Source: Iris pallida (lineage: Eukaryota; Streptophyta; Magnoliopsida; Asparagales; Iridaceae). Taken from it: a DNA stretch of 64,000 nucleotides. The position numbers and the translations under genes were made by a program. Position 1 is the first letter of the stretch. Each line of letters begins with the position of its first letter. The stretch lies in assembly GCA_029216955.1 (NCBI GenBank), contig JANAVB010002199.1, positions 13,518,417 through 13,582,416 of the forward strand, in the 5' to 3' direction. The notes beneath the pieces were generated by a model, which worked only from the letters and a program-made list of their open reading frames with translations, was not told where the DNA came from and made no database searches. Positions 10,212 through 22,407 of the stretch are shown piece by piece.

Positions 10212-11737
10212 TGATGCATTGAGCAGAAGAGCATAAACTTATTTTCTAACAGCACAGCCAAAGTTATTAGCGAAGCTTCAGAAGATGGGTATAAAGATAG
10301 TTCTTCCTACCAATATGGCATTGATGGCCAGTATGCGAGTTTAGTCCAGTATAGTGAAGAGAATCAAGATAGCACAGTCATCGCATTCTAGGCTTCAGCG
10401 ACTTAGGACAGAATATAAAAAAGAACGGAGAACAGAGTTATGTATTCACGAAGACGACACACTCTGACATGGAAGGCATCTTTATGTACCCAGTGGTGAC
10501 ATCAGGCAAGAGATCATAGCAAAAGCTCACAGTTCGCAGTATTCAATTCATCCCGGTGGTACAAAGATGTATCATGATATCCGTCAACATTTCTGGTAGA
10601 ATAGCATGAAGAGGAAGATAGCTCGGTTTGTCTCTCGTTGTTTAGTTTGTCAACAAGTTAAAGATGAACTTCAGATACCAGCTGGACTTCTTCAACCTTT
10701 ACCGTTCCCAGAACAGAAATGGAAGCATATTACCATAGATTTTGTAACTGGATTACCTAAATCCCTAGCTGGGAGAGATGATATATGGGTTATAGTTGAC
10801 AGACTCACGAAGGTAGCTCATTTTCTTCCTTTCAGAATTAGACAGTCCATAGATCAGCTAGCAGAGATGTACCTCAGACAAATAGTCAAATTGCATGGAA
10901 TGCCAGTCAGTATCGTATCCGACCGAGATTCGAGATTTATATCGCACTTTTGGCGGAGTCTTCAAGAGAGTTTGGGGAGACATCTCAAGTTTAGTTCAGC
11001 TTATCATCCACAAACTGATGGTCAGTCTGTACACTAAATTTTGATGGTTCGTGGGAAGATCACCTGCATCTAGTAGAGTTCTCTTACAATAACAGTTTTT
11101 ATGGTAGTATCCAGATGGCACCGTTTGAGGCACTGTATTGCAGAAAGTGTAGGTCATATTTAGTCTGGGATGATGTACGCGAGAGGTAGATGCTTGGTCC
11201 AGAAATGGTTACTCAAACTATCGAAGTGGTAAGACAAGTTAGAGATCATCTTCGGGTTGCACGAGATCGTCAGCACCATTGGGCCAATTCTTATCGGCAT
11301 CCCCTTGAGTTCTCTACCGGCAACTATGTATTCCTTAGGATCTTGCCTACCCGTGGTGTCATTCGATTCGGCGTGAGGAAAAGCTTAGTCCTAGGTATAT
11401 AGGGCTGTTTGGTATTTTCATGCGAGTAGGTGATGTGTCATATCATCTCTCTCTTACGTCGCCATTACATGAGGTACATGACGTATTCTATGTATCCCAA
11501 TTGCGACGGTATATCCTAGATTCGAGCCATATCCTTGATCATTCAGAATTGATTTTTGGTACCAACCTTTCGTATAAGGAAATGCATGTATCCATATTGG
11601 ACAGAAGAGAGAAGGTACTCAAGAACAAGCCTATTATTCTAGTCCATGTTGCTTGGGGTCATCACTCTTTGGGTGAGTCAACTTGGGAACATGAAGATGA
11701 TATCCGATCGCGATATCCACACTTGTTTGGCTCATAA
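10212..11737 (+). pseudogene. Gypsy 1 integrase and chromodomain-like C-terminus remnant
   Basis: The reading continues from RNase H as ADALSRR. The H2C2 zinc-binding region follows (HSSQYSIHPGG...CLVC), then the integrase core (ITIDFVTGLP; PVSIVSDRDSRFISHFW; YHPQTDGQS). The third catalytic residue is lost: the usual GQSER reads GQSVH and is followed by a stop at 11035-11037. Frames then shift through the LRVARDRQHHWAN block to LHEVHDVFYVSQLRRY, and end with WGHHSLGESTWEHEDDIRSRYPHLF, the Tekay-type chromodomain tail. The stop is at 11735-11737. It is inactive. Confidence 0.8.
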
Positions 11738-11788
11738 GGTATAATGTCTTCCTTATGCTATATGTTTTTAAATCCTTATGCCTTATGC

Positions 11789-11805
11789 TTCTAAGGAGGG
11801 TAGGT
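11789..11805 (+). promoter_or_regulatory. Polypurine tract of Gypsy 1
   Basis: TTCTAAGGAGGGTAGGT directly precedes the LTR start TGTAAGCCCC. The identical tract precedes the LTR at 58429. This is the expected plus-strand priming site. Confidence 0.8.
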
Positions 11806-14800
11806 TGTAAGCCCCCTGTTTCATGGATCTTATTTTTAATTATTTTATATGGATATTTTAATTTATTAAAGTCAATAATGAATATGTTAGTAGTTTACTG
11901 TAGCTTTAATTTTTGAAGCACAACAAATATTGTTTTCTCAAATCCAGTTCCATATTTGAATTCTAGACTCGTCCACTTTCCATATTTGAATTCCTTCGAC
12001 TTTGTGCAACTTCAGGCCAACTTAGGCCAATTTGTGTCATTAAAATAATTTTTAAGCCAACTTCCAATTTGATTTTGGGACTTGACATAGATCAAAACTG
12101 CATGACCCAATAAATGGTTTTGATCCATTTTGAGTCTACAATGCATATGCCTAAGGTGTACCATCCAATCGAGTTCCCATGTGCTACTTATTTGCAAATG
12201 GCACATGAGACTCATTAAATTGATTTTTGGGTCCAATTTGACTAGTAATGCTACTTTGACCCCCTACTAGTTAGAGCCTAACTAGGAGTACCAATACCAA
12301 GTATACATACATTTAAGGAAATTTTAGAGGTTTAATTTCAGCCATATACAGTATTCTCTTATATATTTGGCTTGGTCAAACATCTAACCAAAATAGGAAA
12401 CTAATTAATAATAGTATGATTTGGAGAACCAAATCATATCCAAATTAGATCAAACCAAAGCCCATGCCCTAATAATATGCATACCTATCAAACCCTAACC
12501 ATCCTCCTCTCTCATAACCACCCACTATTCCATAACCCCCCCCCAAACCTAGCGGCCACCACTCCAAGGCCGACCCCCAATAGCCGACCCCCTTTCATTT
12601 TCAAAACCCCAGTTTTTTTCGATTTTGGTGCCATCACCACAACTCATGCGACCCCCTAAATATCCTCTTCCACCCTATCAACTCTAGGATCAACCTTGCG
12701 GCCGTTAGAGAGGTGCACGATGCGCTACATGGACTGAAACTCTGCCGAATCGAAGTCTAAAACGTCATAGCAGGTTAGTCGATTTGTATATGATGTTTCA
12801 CCTACTTTTTGTCATCCGTTTCTTCCTAAACAAATTTGAAAGTTACCTTTTTGTGTCTACTCCAACCCCTAATCATCGGATCTCTCAGTTCCATGTAGTT
12901 TGCCCATGGCGTCGATTCTACGACAGGGTGTCTAGGACCGATGAATTCTGATGCAAGCCATTTTTCACCTATCTAAGTTCAGTTTCCAATCTTCTTATAT
13001 TTTTATTCAGAATCTAGACGTCAATACCTTTCTGAATTATATCTGAAAGTTACATTTCACATCATTTTACTATTTTTAAAAATTTAAGACATTTGTCGTG
13101 TTACAAACTCCAAAAAATTCTGCTTTCCTAGCGTCCAAAAGTGTCAAAACTCCATGAGTTCATATTAAACTTTATGTTGTGCAAGGTTTAACATTATAAA
13201 TACTATTTTATCTATTTTTTGGGATTTTTACAAAATTTATTAATTTTATTTAATCATTATTTTGGGATTAAATTAATGGGTCGAATTGAGGAAGTCATAT
13301 GTGGAATTGACATAGGACCTCTTGTGAAAGGGTTCCCCTATTGAAAATATAATTATAGCAATATATAAGAATTTATAGATAAATTCCATAATTTAAATAT
13401 ATTATTTTCTTATAATTGTAAAGTATTTACGAGCAAATTTTGTACCTATATGTACTTAGAGCATCTCCAACCATATTGTCTTGTTAAGTGTTGTGAGTCT
13501 TAGGTGGCTCCTATGTGGCATGAGCCACAAGACAATGTCTTGTTTATGTGGCAAAATTATATCTCAAAAGACAATGATATAAAAAAACTTTCTCCAATAC
13601 AAAAGTATTGAGGGGACAATAAAAAGTATTTTTTCTAACTTCCAATGCAACTTCTCCACTTCTTCAACTTTTTTATAAATATTTCTATTCATAATTGATG
13701 ATGTGGACACAAAGTCATTATGAAGTACATTGTCTAGATCTAGACAACCAACTTCACATTGTCTTTGCCATGTCATTCCCATGTCAACTCCACACTTTAT
13801 TTCACATTTGCATTGGAGAAGTACTTTTAGAAAAAATGGTTGTCATTTCTATGTGGAAACCATTTTTTTCAAACTCACAGTAGCATTGGAGATGCTCTTA
13901 TATAATAGATGCAGTGTCGTAGCAACGCTATGACAACTAGGAGGCGTAGATACTAATATAATTTATATATGGTATGTTGATATAGAATATTAAATATAAT
14001 ATATTATTATAGGTGAGCTTGGGAGGATCGACAAGGATAGCAGAGTTGATCAGGCTTACCTGCAGACAGCAGTTACAGGCAAACGTGCCTTGCGTTCGTT
14101 ACATATTATTCTTTTCTGTTTTGTTGCTCTTTTTTATTAGCATTGCATGGCGTAGGACATTGATACTTAGAGTCCGTTTATAGATGGGTGTCGATATCAT
14201 GATAGTGACATCGAGTATTGACATTAGGCATTACATACATACTGATGTGTCCATTAACACGATTGACCACAGGACACCGACACATTCATGATACGAGATT
14301 TACGTGACTATTCGTGGTATTGAACTCGTGTTAGCATTCTAGATTTCTTTATCAGTATTGCTTTTACTTTCGAGATGACTGTACAGACTTGACACTACTA
14401 GATTCTAGACATGGGGATTGGGGAGAACTTGACTACAATATCAGACCTATTGTCGTATGGTCCGTTGTTTAGTGGCATTTATCTCTGTAGCAGAGTAAGG
14501 GATTATCATTGTCGAGAATTGATTATCCTTGGTGCCATGACACGTACTGGCGACAATATCCTACTGAGGTGGTAGTGAGCCTTAGTAGAAGGGGTCTGGT
14601 ATTTTATAAAAGTTTTTCACTTGCATAGCACATAGAAGGATACAGTAGATTACCTTAGTTCATAATTTTATTTCTGTACCTTGGCATGTATATTATGCAC
14701 CTTGCTAGTCCCCTGAGGACCTGGCTATTTTCCAGGCTTAGACGAAGCTGAAGACTACCCGAAGGTTTACAGTTTGGGAGTTGAGATCGGAGGCGTACCA

Positions 14801-15199
14801 GCACAGGAGGACGAGATAGTGCCAGAGGACTTCCCATGATCATGTTACCTTCATATTTAGTCTTGCTACATTATTTCCTTTTCTTTTCATCGGACTTGTA
14901 GTTAATTTGTATTTTGTTTCTATCTCTGTGGTTTCGGGATGTTTTACCTGCACAGACTTTATTACTTTTATTGTTGGATATTTGAGACATTTTCTTATTT
15001 ATTCTTGATCACTTTGTGGACTCTGTGGATGTGATTAGATGTATATACATGTGAACTTTATTGTATTTTTGGATGTTATCATGATTTATAGCTTAAGTAT
15101 TTCGCTAATGGGTTTGTTGTGTAGCTTGGTCCACTAGTGAAGTGTTGCTGGCATGTATTCGTATTCCTGGTCCTACGTATTTTGGGACTGGGGCAAGTG
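11806..15199 (+). repeat. Gypsy LTR shared between Gypsy 1 and Gypsy 2 (MITE-bearing)
   Basis: It begins TGTAAGCCCC after a polypurine tract and is collinear with 58429-61400; a sampled block of 170 bases differs at about 14 positions. A MITE at 13459-13897 is absent from the other copy. The right end is placed near 15199 because a G-rich GGGACTGGGGCAAGTGAC resembles the usual gypsy LTR end and gag-like coding follows at once; the companion copy is interrupted at 61400 and cannot confirm it. No primer-binding site follows, so a deletion at the LTR/gag junction is likely. Confidence 0.75.
13459..13897. mobile_element. PIF/Harbinger (Tourist-like) MITE, 439 bp
   Basis: Terminal inverted repeats GAGCATCTCCAA and TTGGAGATGCTC are perfect over 12 bases and are flanked by TTA on both sides (13456-13458 and 13898-13900). 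The companion LTR at about 60119 has the uninterrupted site with a single TTA, so both ends are exact. A TTA duplication with these ends is typical of PIF/Harbinger MITEs. There is no coding capacity. Confidence 0.92.
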
Positions 15200-15202
15200 A
15201 CT

Positions 15203-15940
15203 CCACCGGTTCCCCAGACGTCGTCGAAAACCATTACTAACTTTTGCCAGTTGATGCCAGACAAGTTCTCGGGCAAGGAGGAGCCCACTGAAGTCCACGT
15301 GTGGCTTACCAACATTCAGCAGTAGTTGGAGGTAGCCGAGTTACCAAAAGATCATTGGATGATTGCCGTTAGGATGCAGCTGATCGGTAATGCGTACCAC
15401 TAGTGGCTTGAAAAGGAGAAAAGACTTGGGTAGGATAAGGTCACCTGGGACGAGTTCTCTAAACTCTTCCAGGAGATGTATATCCCAGCTACTTTTAGAG
15501 CAGAGCTTCGAAAGCAATTCATGCATCTCGAGCAGGACAACATGACCGTAGAAGAATACAACATCGAGTTCTACGACTGTGCCGCTTTGTACCCACACTG
15601 ATCCAGACGGAGGAAGAAAAGGCAAAGAAATTCTATGACAGCCTGAGTTACAGACTATAGGAGCTTATTGGAGCTACAACACCTACCACTTATTCTGGAA
15701 TTCTTACCGCGGCACGACGCCTAGAGCGAGTTCTCTGGAGGGAGTCAAGCACTAAGAGGCCACATGCACCAGCCATAGTCCAGCAGGGATACAGCTAAGA
15801 AGCCCACAACGAGCTTTCATCAGACATCTATCCGGACACCAGCAGTAGCACAACACGTTTGCCATCTCTGCGGCAAAAGGGGGCACATCGAGAGGGATTG
15901 CAGACTTAAATTAGGATTATGCTTACTTTGCGGTTCGGAT
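15203..15940 (+). pseudogene. Gypsy 2 gag remnant, N-terminus missing
   Basis: The reading gives MPDKFSGKEEPTEVHVWL, then a stop at 15323-15325, LEVAELPKDHWMIAV, TWDEFSKLFQEMYIPATFR and MTVEEYNIEFYD: a retrotransposon gag domain with stops and a frameshift near 15600. An intact zinc knuckle of spacing CX2CX4HX4C (CHLCGKRGHIERDC) lies at about 15858-15903. The N-terminus and 5' leader appear deleted, since the reading emerges straight from the LTR. Sirevirus B breaks it at 15941, after a second CxxC start (CLLCGSD). Confidence 0.8.
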
Positions 15941-16897
15941 TGAAGTTACGTATAGGCAAATCTAGAGGGGGTGAATAGAGTTTGTGTCAAAAATAACCAA
16001 TTAAAAATTCAACTCTATGCCAGACCAGAAGCAACTACCAATAGAAATATATAATCAGAGTAGTAATACAGAAATTAAGAGAGATCATAACAGCATACGC
16101 AAACACAGCGATTTAACCTGGTTTCCCTCGTAGAGGACTAGTCCAGGCCTGAGAACTCTCGCTCAGGATTGAAATCCACTATTTATGAAATAGGGTACAC
16201 ATACGTGCCTTTACTCAGAAGAGCATGCCAACTTCTTACAACTTCGTAGAGGCGAAACATGAAAATTTTCAAGTGACTTCTTTTCAACTCTTGCATAGAA
16301 CTTCTAGCTAAATCGCACTGAGCACCTTGGGGCTTAGGAAGTTTTGTGGCTAGTAGATTGGAAGAGTAAGGCTTAGAAGATTAAGAGTGAGAGATTATTT
16401 GAAACGAAAGAATTCTAGCCCTATTTATATTTGTCCGGGGAAGCAGAGTTCGGCCAGAATTCTGTGCCAAATATTCAAAAATTTGAACGTGGGACAGCTA
16501 GTAGCATGGTGTTCCTAAAAATTAGGTTCCTAAAATTTATGGGACAGAGTTCGGCCCGAATTCTGTCTACCTTGGGCCAGAATGTTTATATGTGCTAGTT
16601 TGGTTTGGTTCAGGGATTGTTTGTTTTGTATGGTGGAGTTTGGAGAAGTAAGTTTAGGGATTGAGATGACTCAGTGCGACTCAACGTACATGTTCCTAGA
16701 CTCAATAAATTGAAAAACTACAGACTGAGTACAAGTACATTTGCAATATAATATAGCTTGTCGATGACGTATGTCTTGAACTTGATACATTGTAGATGAT
16801 GTTCTGTCTTGAGCCCGATGTGTCGTATTGGATCATGTCAGATATCATTTTGTTAACTCTCTAAATTAGGTTGACTGTGATCCAGTTTGGTTCAACA
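15941..16897 (-). repeat. 3' LTR of Sirevirus B (957 bp)
   Basis: Collinear with 24719-25713. On the plus strand it starts TGAAGTTACG and ends TTCAACA. It carries the TCTAGAGGGGGTGAATAGAG block, a TATA box (about 16433-16440, minus strand), and EcoRI-like palindromic GTTCGGCC/GAATTCTG motifs near 16447-16564. Confidence 0.9.
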
Positions 16898-17160
16898 ATC
16901 TCTCCCATTTTGACAATTGACAAAATGATATTTGTATGTGGTAACATTCATACCTGCACACATGTTGAAGGAAGTAAAATAGTTTGTACGTATAAAGTTG
17001 CTCCCCCGCAAATAGATATGTTGGCTCCTCCGCAAATAGATATTTCCGTCCTGATACAAAGTTCTTATCCAAGCACAACACAATTCGTCATATACAAGAT
17101 CACATCAAATATCTATTATTCTCCCCCTTTGTCACTTAGCAAAATAGCGCATAGCTCCCC
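16898..17160 (-). promoter_or_regulatory. Polypurine tracts of Sirevirus B
   Basis: On the minus strand, AAAATGGGAGAGAT (about 16898-16911) abuts the 3' LTR. A second tract in the context TTTTGCTAAGTGACAAAGGG (about 17125-17145) is the same block found at 56931 in Sirevirus C and, slightly changed, at 1139 in A. A further C-rich block (G-rich on minus) is at 17155. Confidence 0.75.
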
Positions 17161-17454
17161 CATAACGGGATAAAAAATAGACAAAGTGAAGAGAGCAAAC
17201 ACACAACATAACCTAACTTTAATAGAGAAATCTAGCAGTTTTGATAATCCATCATATGAAACTTGCATACATAAACTACATAGTGCATGAAATGAAATTA
17301 AAAAGCAGAGACATAACTAGAGTGCATCAACAGTATCATAAAGTAGTAGACTACATCCATCATGGAGCAGATAGTCTAAAATTAGAAAATAGTAGATTTT
17401 ATTGGCCATAAAATAAGTAGAACATGCGACAGACTTGTGAATCATTATTAATTA
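17161..17454 (-). other. Non-coding 3' region of Sirevirus B
   Basis: AT-rich DNA where Sireviruses A and C have the env-like ORF. No ORF or remnant of that protein is seen. Confidence 0.5.
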
Positions 17455-17610
17455 CATGTGAATCTTCTCAGCTTAGCTGTAGGGGTCGGTTCCCAGCTAG
17501 CGGTAGTCCGAAGACACTTGGCACAATGTCGCTTAAACTTTTACGCCTTGTTGTCATAAGGACCCTTTCGGCTTGTACCCAAAACAATGCAACAAATATG
17601 AACTTGATTT
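17455..17610 (-). other. Conserved non-coding block after pol (Sirevirus B copy)
   Basis: On the minus strand this holds CGCTAGCTGGGAACCGACCC followed by CTACAGCTAAGCTGA, matching the segment at 54660-54800 in Sirevirus C (CGCCAGCTGGGACAG and CTACAGCTAATCTGA). TAGCTG and CAGCTA can pair as a 6-bp stem around a 14-base loop. It lies between the pol stop and the 3' LTR. The role is unknown; it may be an RNA structure or packaging element. Confidence 0.45.
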
Positions 17611-17634
17611 TACAAGTATTTGCGTAGGTATGAC

Positions 17635-18169
17635 TTATTGTATGACATTTTCATCCAAGATTTCTAATTCTCGATGAAGAAAGTTAAAATGCTCTTCGGC
17701 AAGTGGTTTAGTGAAAAAGTCTACTAGCTGATGATCAGTGTCAATAAACTCTAGATTAATAGTGCCTTCCAATTGATGATCACGTAGAAAATAGTGTCGA
17801 ATTTTTATGTGCTTAGTGCGTGAGTGACATATTGGGTTCTTGGTCAGGTTAATTGCACTAGTGTTATCACAGAATATAGGTATGTGCTTAAAAAATAAAT
17901 TATAGTCTTTAAAGGTTTGGTTCATCCACAAAATCTGAGCACAACATCGTCCTGCAGCTATGTATTCAGCTTTAGTTGTAGAAGGTGCTACAGAATTTTA
18001 TTTTTTGGTAAACCAAGATATTAAAGCCTTGCCTAATAAATGACACGTGCAGCTGGTACTCTTACGGTCGACTTTGCATCCAGGAAAATCGGCATTGGAA
18101 TATTCGATCAAGTCAAAGGATGTGGTTTTTGGATACCACAAGTTCATCGTAATAGTGCCTTTAAAGTAT
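17635..18169 (-). pseudogene. Sirevirus B RNase H remnant
   Basis: On the minus strand this reads copia RNase H: a block ending CKVDRKSTSCTCHLLGKALI, then DNTSAINLTKNPICHSRTKH and the C-terminal FFTKPLAEEHFNFLHRELEI. Frames break between about 18000 and 17930. The preceding MIGSLLYLTSSRPDIIFSVC lies just inside tandem copy A. The stop is at 17635. Homologous to 54041-54621 in Sirevirus C. Confidence 0.8.
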
Positions 18170-20309
18170 CGAAAGATACGCTTAACTGTGGTCATGTGTG
18201 ATTTCTTAGGGTTGGCTTGATAGCAAGCACATAAGCAAACACTAAATATGATATCGGGACGACTAGAAGTTAAATAGAGTAGACTGCCAATCATACCTTA
18301 ATACGTACGTTGATTGACTGGTTTGCCGCTTTCAGCAGGTTTTCATTTAGTTGTTGTAGCCATCGGAGAGCTGATTGGTTTGATGTTGTCAAGATCAAAC
18401 ATCTTCAGCATGTCCTTCAGTATACTTTGATTGGCTGATAAAGAATGTTTATGAGTTTTGTTTGACTTGCAATCCAAGGAAGTAGTTAAGCTCCCCAATC
18501 ATGCTCATCTGGAACTCATTCTATATACACTTGGCAAATTCTTGGCATAAAACCTTATTAGTATTCCCAAAATTGATGTCATCCATCCACATAAATTTGC
18601 ACTAAAAAAATGGTGTCATCAATAGATTTTATAAATAGTGTCGTGTCAATTTTCCCTTTTGAAAAGCCTTTGTCAAGTAAGAAAGTGCTAAGGCATACAT
18701 ACCAAGCTCGAGGGGCTAGTTTGAGGCAATAGAGAGATTTCTTAAGTTTGAAAACATGATCAGGAAATTTGTGGTTTTCAAAACTAGGTGGTTGTTTTAC
18801 AAACACTTCTTCTTTAATAAAACCATTAAAAAAGCAATTTTGACATCCATTTGAAAAAGTTTAAAACTTTGAAAGTTTGCAAAGGTACAAAGCATGCAGA
18901 TTAATTCAAGTCGTGCAACAGGAGCATATGTCTCATCGTAGTCGATACCTTCCTCTTGGTTCTATCCTTGAGCTACGAGACGTACTTTGTTATGTGTGAC
19001 TGAACCGTCCTCATTAACTTTCTTACGAAAGACCCATTTAGTACCAATGATCGAATGATCAGCAGGTTTAGGAACAAGTTCCCAAACCAGATTTCTTTCG
19101 AATTGGTTGAGTTCTTCTTGCATTGCAGATATCCAAAATTCATCAGAAAAAGCTTCTAAAACATTTTTGGGTTCTACTTGTGAAATAAATGTAGTGCTAG
19201 CAATAGAGTCTCTAACATATGATCGAGTACTTACTCCTTTTGATACCTCACCTATTACCAAGTTTTTTGGATGTGATGGTGTGAAACAGAATTCTTTGGT
19301 AAGCCTTCCAGAGAACTGGTTCCAGGTGTTGTTTCCACAGGTGTAGAAGTTGATGATTTGATGTGTATGTCATTGTCGTCATCGGGAATAGCAGCGGTAC
19401 TATTATTCTCATCAAAGGTTACATTAGCAAATTCTTAACAATCATAGGGTGCTTGTTGAACACTTTGTATCCTTTACTCTTGGCAACATAACCAAGAAAA
19501 ATACCTTTGTCAGCTTTGGCATCAAACTTGCCTAAGTTGTCTTTGGTATTCAGGATAAAGCAGCGACAACCGATCACTCAAAAATAGAAAATAATTGGTG
19601 TTCTACCAAACCAAAGTTCATAGGGAGTTTTCTTCGAAATAGGTCGAATCAAAACCCTATTAAAGATATGGCATACTGTACTTACAACTTCTGCCCAAAA
19701 ATATTTCGGACGTAAAAATTAATTCAGCATGACTCTAGCCATGTCGCCAAGAGTTCTATTCTTCCTTCCATATGCCATTTTGTTGGGGAGTTCTAGGACA
19801 CGAAAATTCATGATTAAAACCATTTAAGTCACAAAACATTTTGAAATCAGAGTTTTCGAATTTGCCGCAATGATCACTTCGGATTCGAGTAATCATGAAG
19901 CCTTTTTCATTTTGAACCTTTTTAGCAAAAACTTCAAAAACAGAAATAGTATCAGTTTTGTTTGTAAGAAAGAAAAACTGAGTAAATCAAAAAAAATCAT
20001 CAACAATTACAAAAGCGTAGAGTTTTCTACCAAGACTAGCTACTCTACTAGGACCAAATAAGTCCATATGAAGCAGTTGCAAAATCTAGTAGTACTTACA
20101 GAGTTGATAGATTTAAAAGAGGATTTGGTCACTTTATTTTTCTCACATTCGGCACATACCGTATCATTTTTGAATATAATGTCAGGTAGTCCTCTCACTA
20201 GCTTATTGGTTGAAAGTCTTGATATGGTATCCATGTTTGCATGTCCAAGACGCATATACCATAGTAGTCTTTCATCTTTGTGAGCGTAGAGGCATCTTTC
20301 TGGATTGTT
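18170..20309 (-). repeat. Tandem duplication copy A inside Sirevirus B pol (2140 bp)
   Basis: It carries, on the minus strand, the GAG-pre-integrase (WYMRLGHANMDTISRL), integrase and reverse transcriptase regions. Copy B (20310-22407) repeats them next to it. Identity is about 98% by eye, lower in the first 450 bases. The boundary bases are CGAAAGATACG (18170-18180) at one end and GGATTGTT (20302-20309) at the other. Both copies share the same 4-base GATG duplication at the catalytic YVDD codons (near 18585), which shifts the frame. Confidence 0.88.
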
Positions 20310-22407
20310 CGAAAGATACGCAAGCACATAAGCAAACACTAAATATGATATCGGGATGACTAGAAGTTAAATAGAGTAGACTGTCAATCATACCTTAATA
20401 CGTACGTTGATTGACTGGTTTGCCGCTTTCAGCAGGTTTTAATTTAGTTGTTGTACCATCGGAGAGCTGATTGGTTTGATGTTGTCAAGATCAAACATCT
20501 TCAGCATGTCCTTCAGTATACTTTGATTGGCTGATAAAGACTCTTTGTGAGTTTTGTTTGACTTGCAATCCAAGGAAGTAATTAAGCTCCCCCATCATGC
20601 TCATCTCGAACTCATTCTGCATACACTTGGCAAATTCTTGGCATAAAACCTCATTAGTATACCCAAAATTGATGTCATCCATCCACATAAATTTGCACTA
20701 AAAGAATGGTGTCATCAATAGATTTATGAATAGTGTCGTATCAATTTTCCCTTTTGAAAAGCCTTTGTCAAGTAAGAAAGTGCTAAGGCATTCATACCAA
20801 GCTCGAGGGGCTAGTTTGAGGCAATAGAGAGATTTCTTAAGTTTGAAAATATGATCAGGAAATTTGTGGTTTTCAAAACCAGGTGGTTGTTTTACAAACA
20901 CTTCTTCTTTAATAAAACCATTAAAAAAAGCAATTTTGACATCTATTTGAAAAAGTTTAAAACTTTGGAAGTTTGCAAAGGTACAAAGCATGCAGATTAA
21001 TTCAAGTCGTGCAACAGGATCATATGTCTCATCGTAGTCGATACCTTCCTCTTGGTTCTATCCTTGAGCTACGAGACGTACTTTGTTATGTGTGACTGAA
21101 CCGTCCTCATTAACTTTCTTACGAAAGACCCATTTAGTACCAATGATCGAATGATCAGCAGGTTTAGGAACAAGTTCCCAAACCTGATTTCTTTCGAATT
21201 GGTTGAGTTCTTCTTGCATTGCAGATATCCAAAATTCATCAGAAAAAAGCTTCTAAAACATTTTTGGGTTCTACTTGTGAAATAAATGTAGTGCTAGCAA
21301 TAGAGTCTCTAACATATAATCGAGTACTTACTCCTTTTGATACCTCACCTATTACCAAGTTTTTTGGATGTGATGGTGTGAAACAGAACTTCTTTGGTAA
21401 GCCTTCCAGAGAACTGGTTCCAGGTGTTGTATCCACAGGTGTAGAAGTTGATGATTTGATGTGTATGTCATTGTCGTCATCAGAAATAGCAGCGGTACTA
21501 TTATTCTCATCAAAGGTTACATTAGCAAATTCTTAACAATCATAGAGTGCTTGTTGAACACTTTGTATCCTTTACTCTTGGTAACATAACCAAGAAAAAT
21601 ACCTTTGTCAGCTTTGGCATCAAACTTGCCTAAGTTGTCTTTGGTATTCAGGATAAAGCAGCGACAACCGATCACTCAAAAATAGAAAATAATTGGTGTT
21701 CTACCAAACCAAAGTTCATAGAGAGTTTTCTTCGAAATAGGTCGAATCAAAACCCTATTCAAGACATGGCATACTGTACTTACAGCTTCTGCCCAAAAAT
21801 ATTTCGGACGTAAAAATTGATTCAGCATGACTCTAGCCATGTCGCCAAGAGTTCTATTCTTCCGTTCCATATGCCATTTTGTTGGGGAGTTCTAGGACAC
21901 GAAAATTCATGATTAAAACCATTTAAGTCACAAAATATTTTGAAATCGGAGTTTTCGAATTCGCCGCAATGATCACTTCAGATTCGAGTAATCATGAAGC
22001 CTTTTTCATTTTGAACCTTTTTAGCAAAAACTTCAAAAACAGAAATAGTATCAGTTTTGTTTGTAAGAAAGAAAAACTGAGTAAATCGAAAAAATCATCA
22101 ACAATTACAAAAGCGTAGAGTTTTCCACCAAGACTAGCTACTCTACTAGGACCAAATAAATCCAGATGAAGCAGTTACAAAATCTAGTAGTACTTACAGA
22201 GTTGATAGATTTAAACGAGGATTTGGTCACTTTATTTTTCTCGCATTCGACACATACCGTATCATTTTTGAATATAATATCAGGTAGTCCTCTCACTAGC
22301 TTATTGGTTGAAAGTCTTGATATGGTATCCATGTTTGCATGTCCAAGACACATATACCATAGTAGTCTTTCATCTTTGTGAGCGTAGAGGCATCTTTCTG
22401 GATTGTT
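20310..22407 (-). repeat. Tandem duplication copy B inside Sirevirus B pol (2098 bp)
   Basis: Same content as copy A, but it lacks the 43 bases matching 18181-18223, directly after CGAAAGATACG (20310-20320). GAG-pre-integrase (LGHANMDTISRL), integrase C-part (ERKNRTLGDMARVMLNQF) and reverse transcriptase (LYCLKLAPRAWYECLS; VDD region) are readable with stops and frameshifts. The right end (22407, GGATTGTT) runs on into unique protease sequence, so B keeps the original 5' junction and A the original 3' junction. Confidence 0.88.

Larger units (their letters stand above)
4360..15199 (+). mobile_element. Gypsy 1: decayed Ty3/gypsy chromovirus-like element (no 5' LTR)
   Basis: Domain remnants run in gypsy order: gag, aspartic protease, reverse transcriptase, RNase H, integrase and a chromodomain-like C-terminus. 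A polypurine tract and the LTR at 11806-15199 follow. The C-terminal WxHxxxxSTWExE...RYPHLF pattern is typical of the Del/Tekay chromovirus group. Each domain has stops or frameshifts. The 5' LTR and primer-binding site were not found. A solo LTR (7416-10206) splits the element between RNase H and integrase. The start at 4360 is approximate. Confidence 0.75.
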
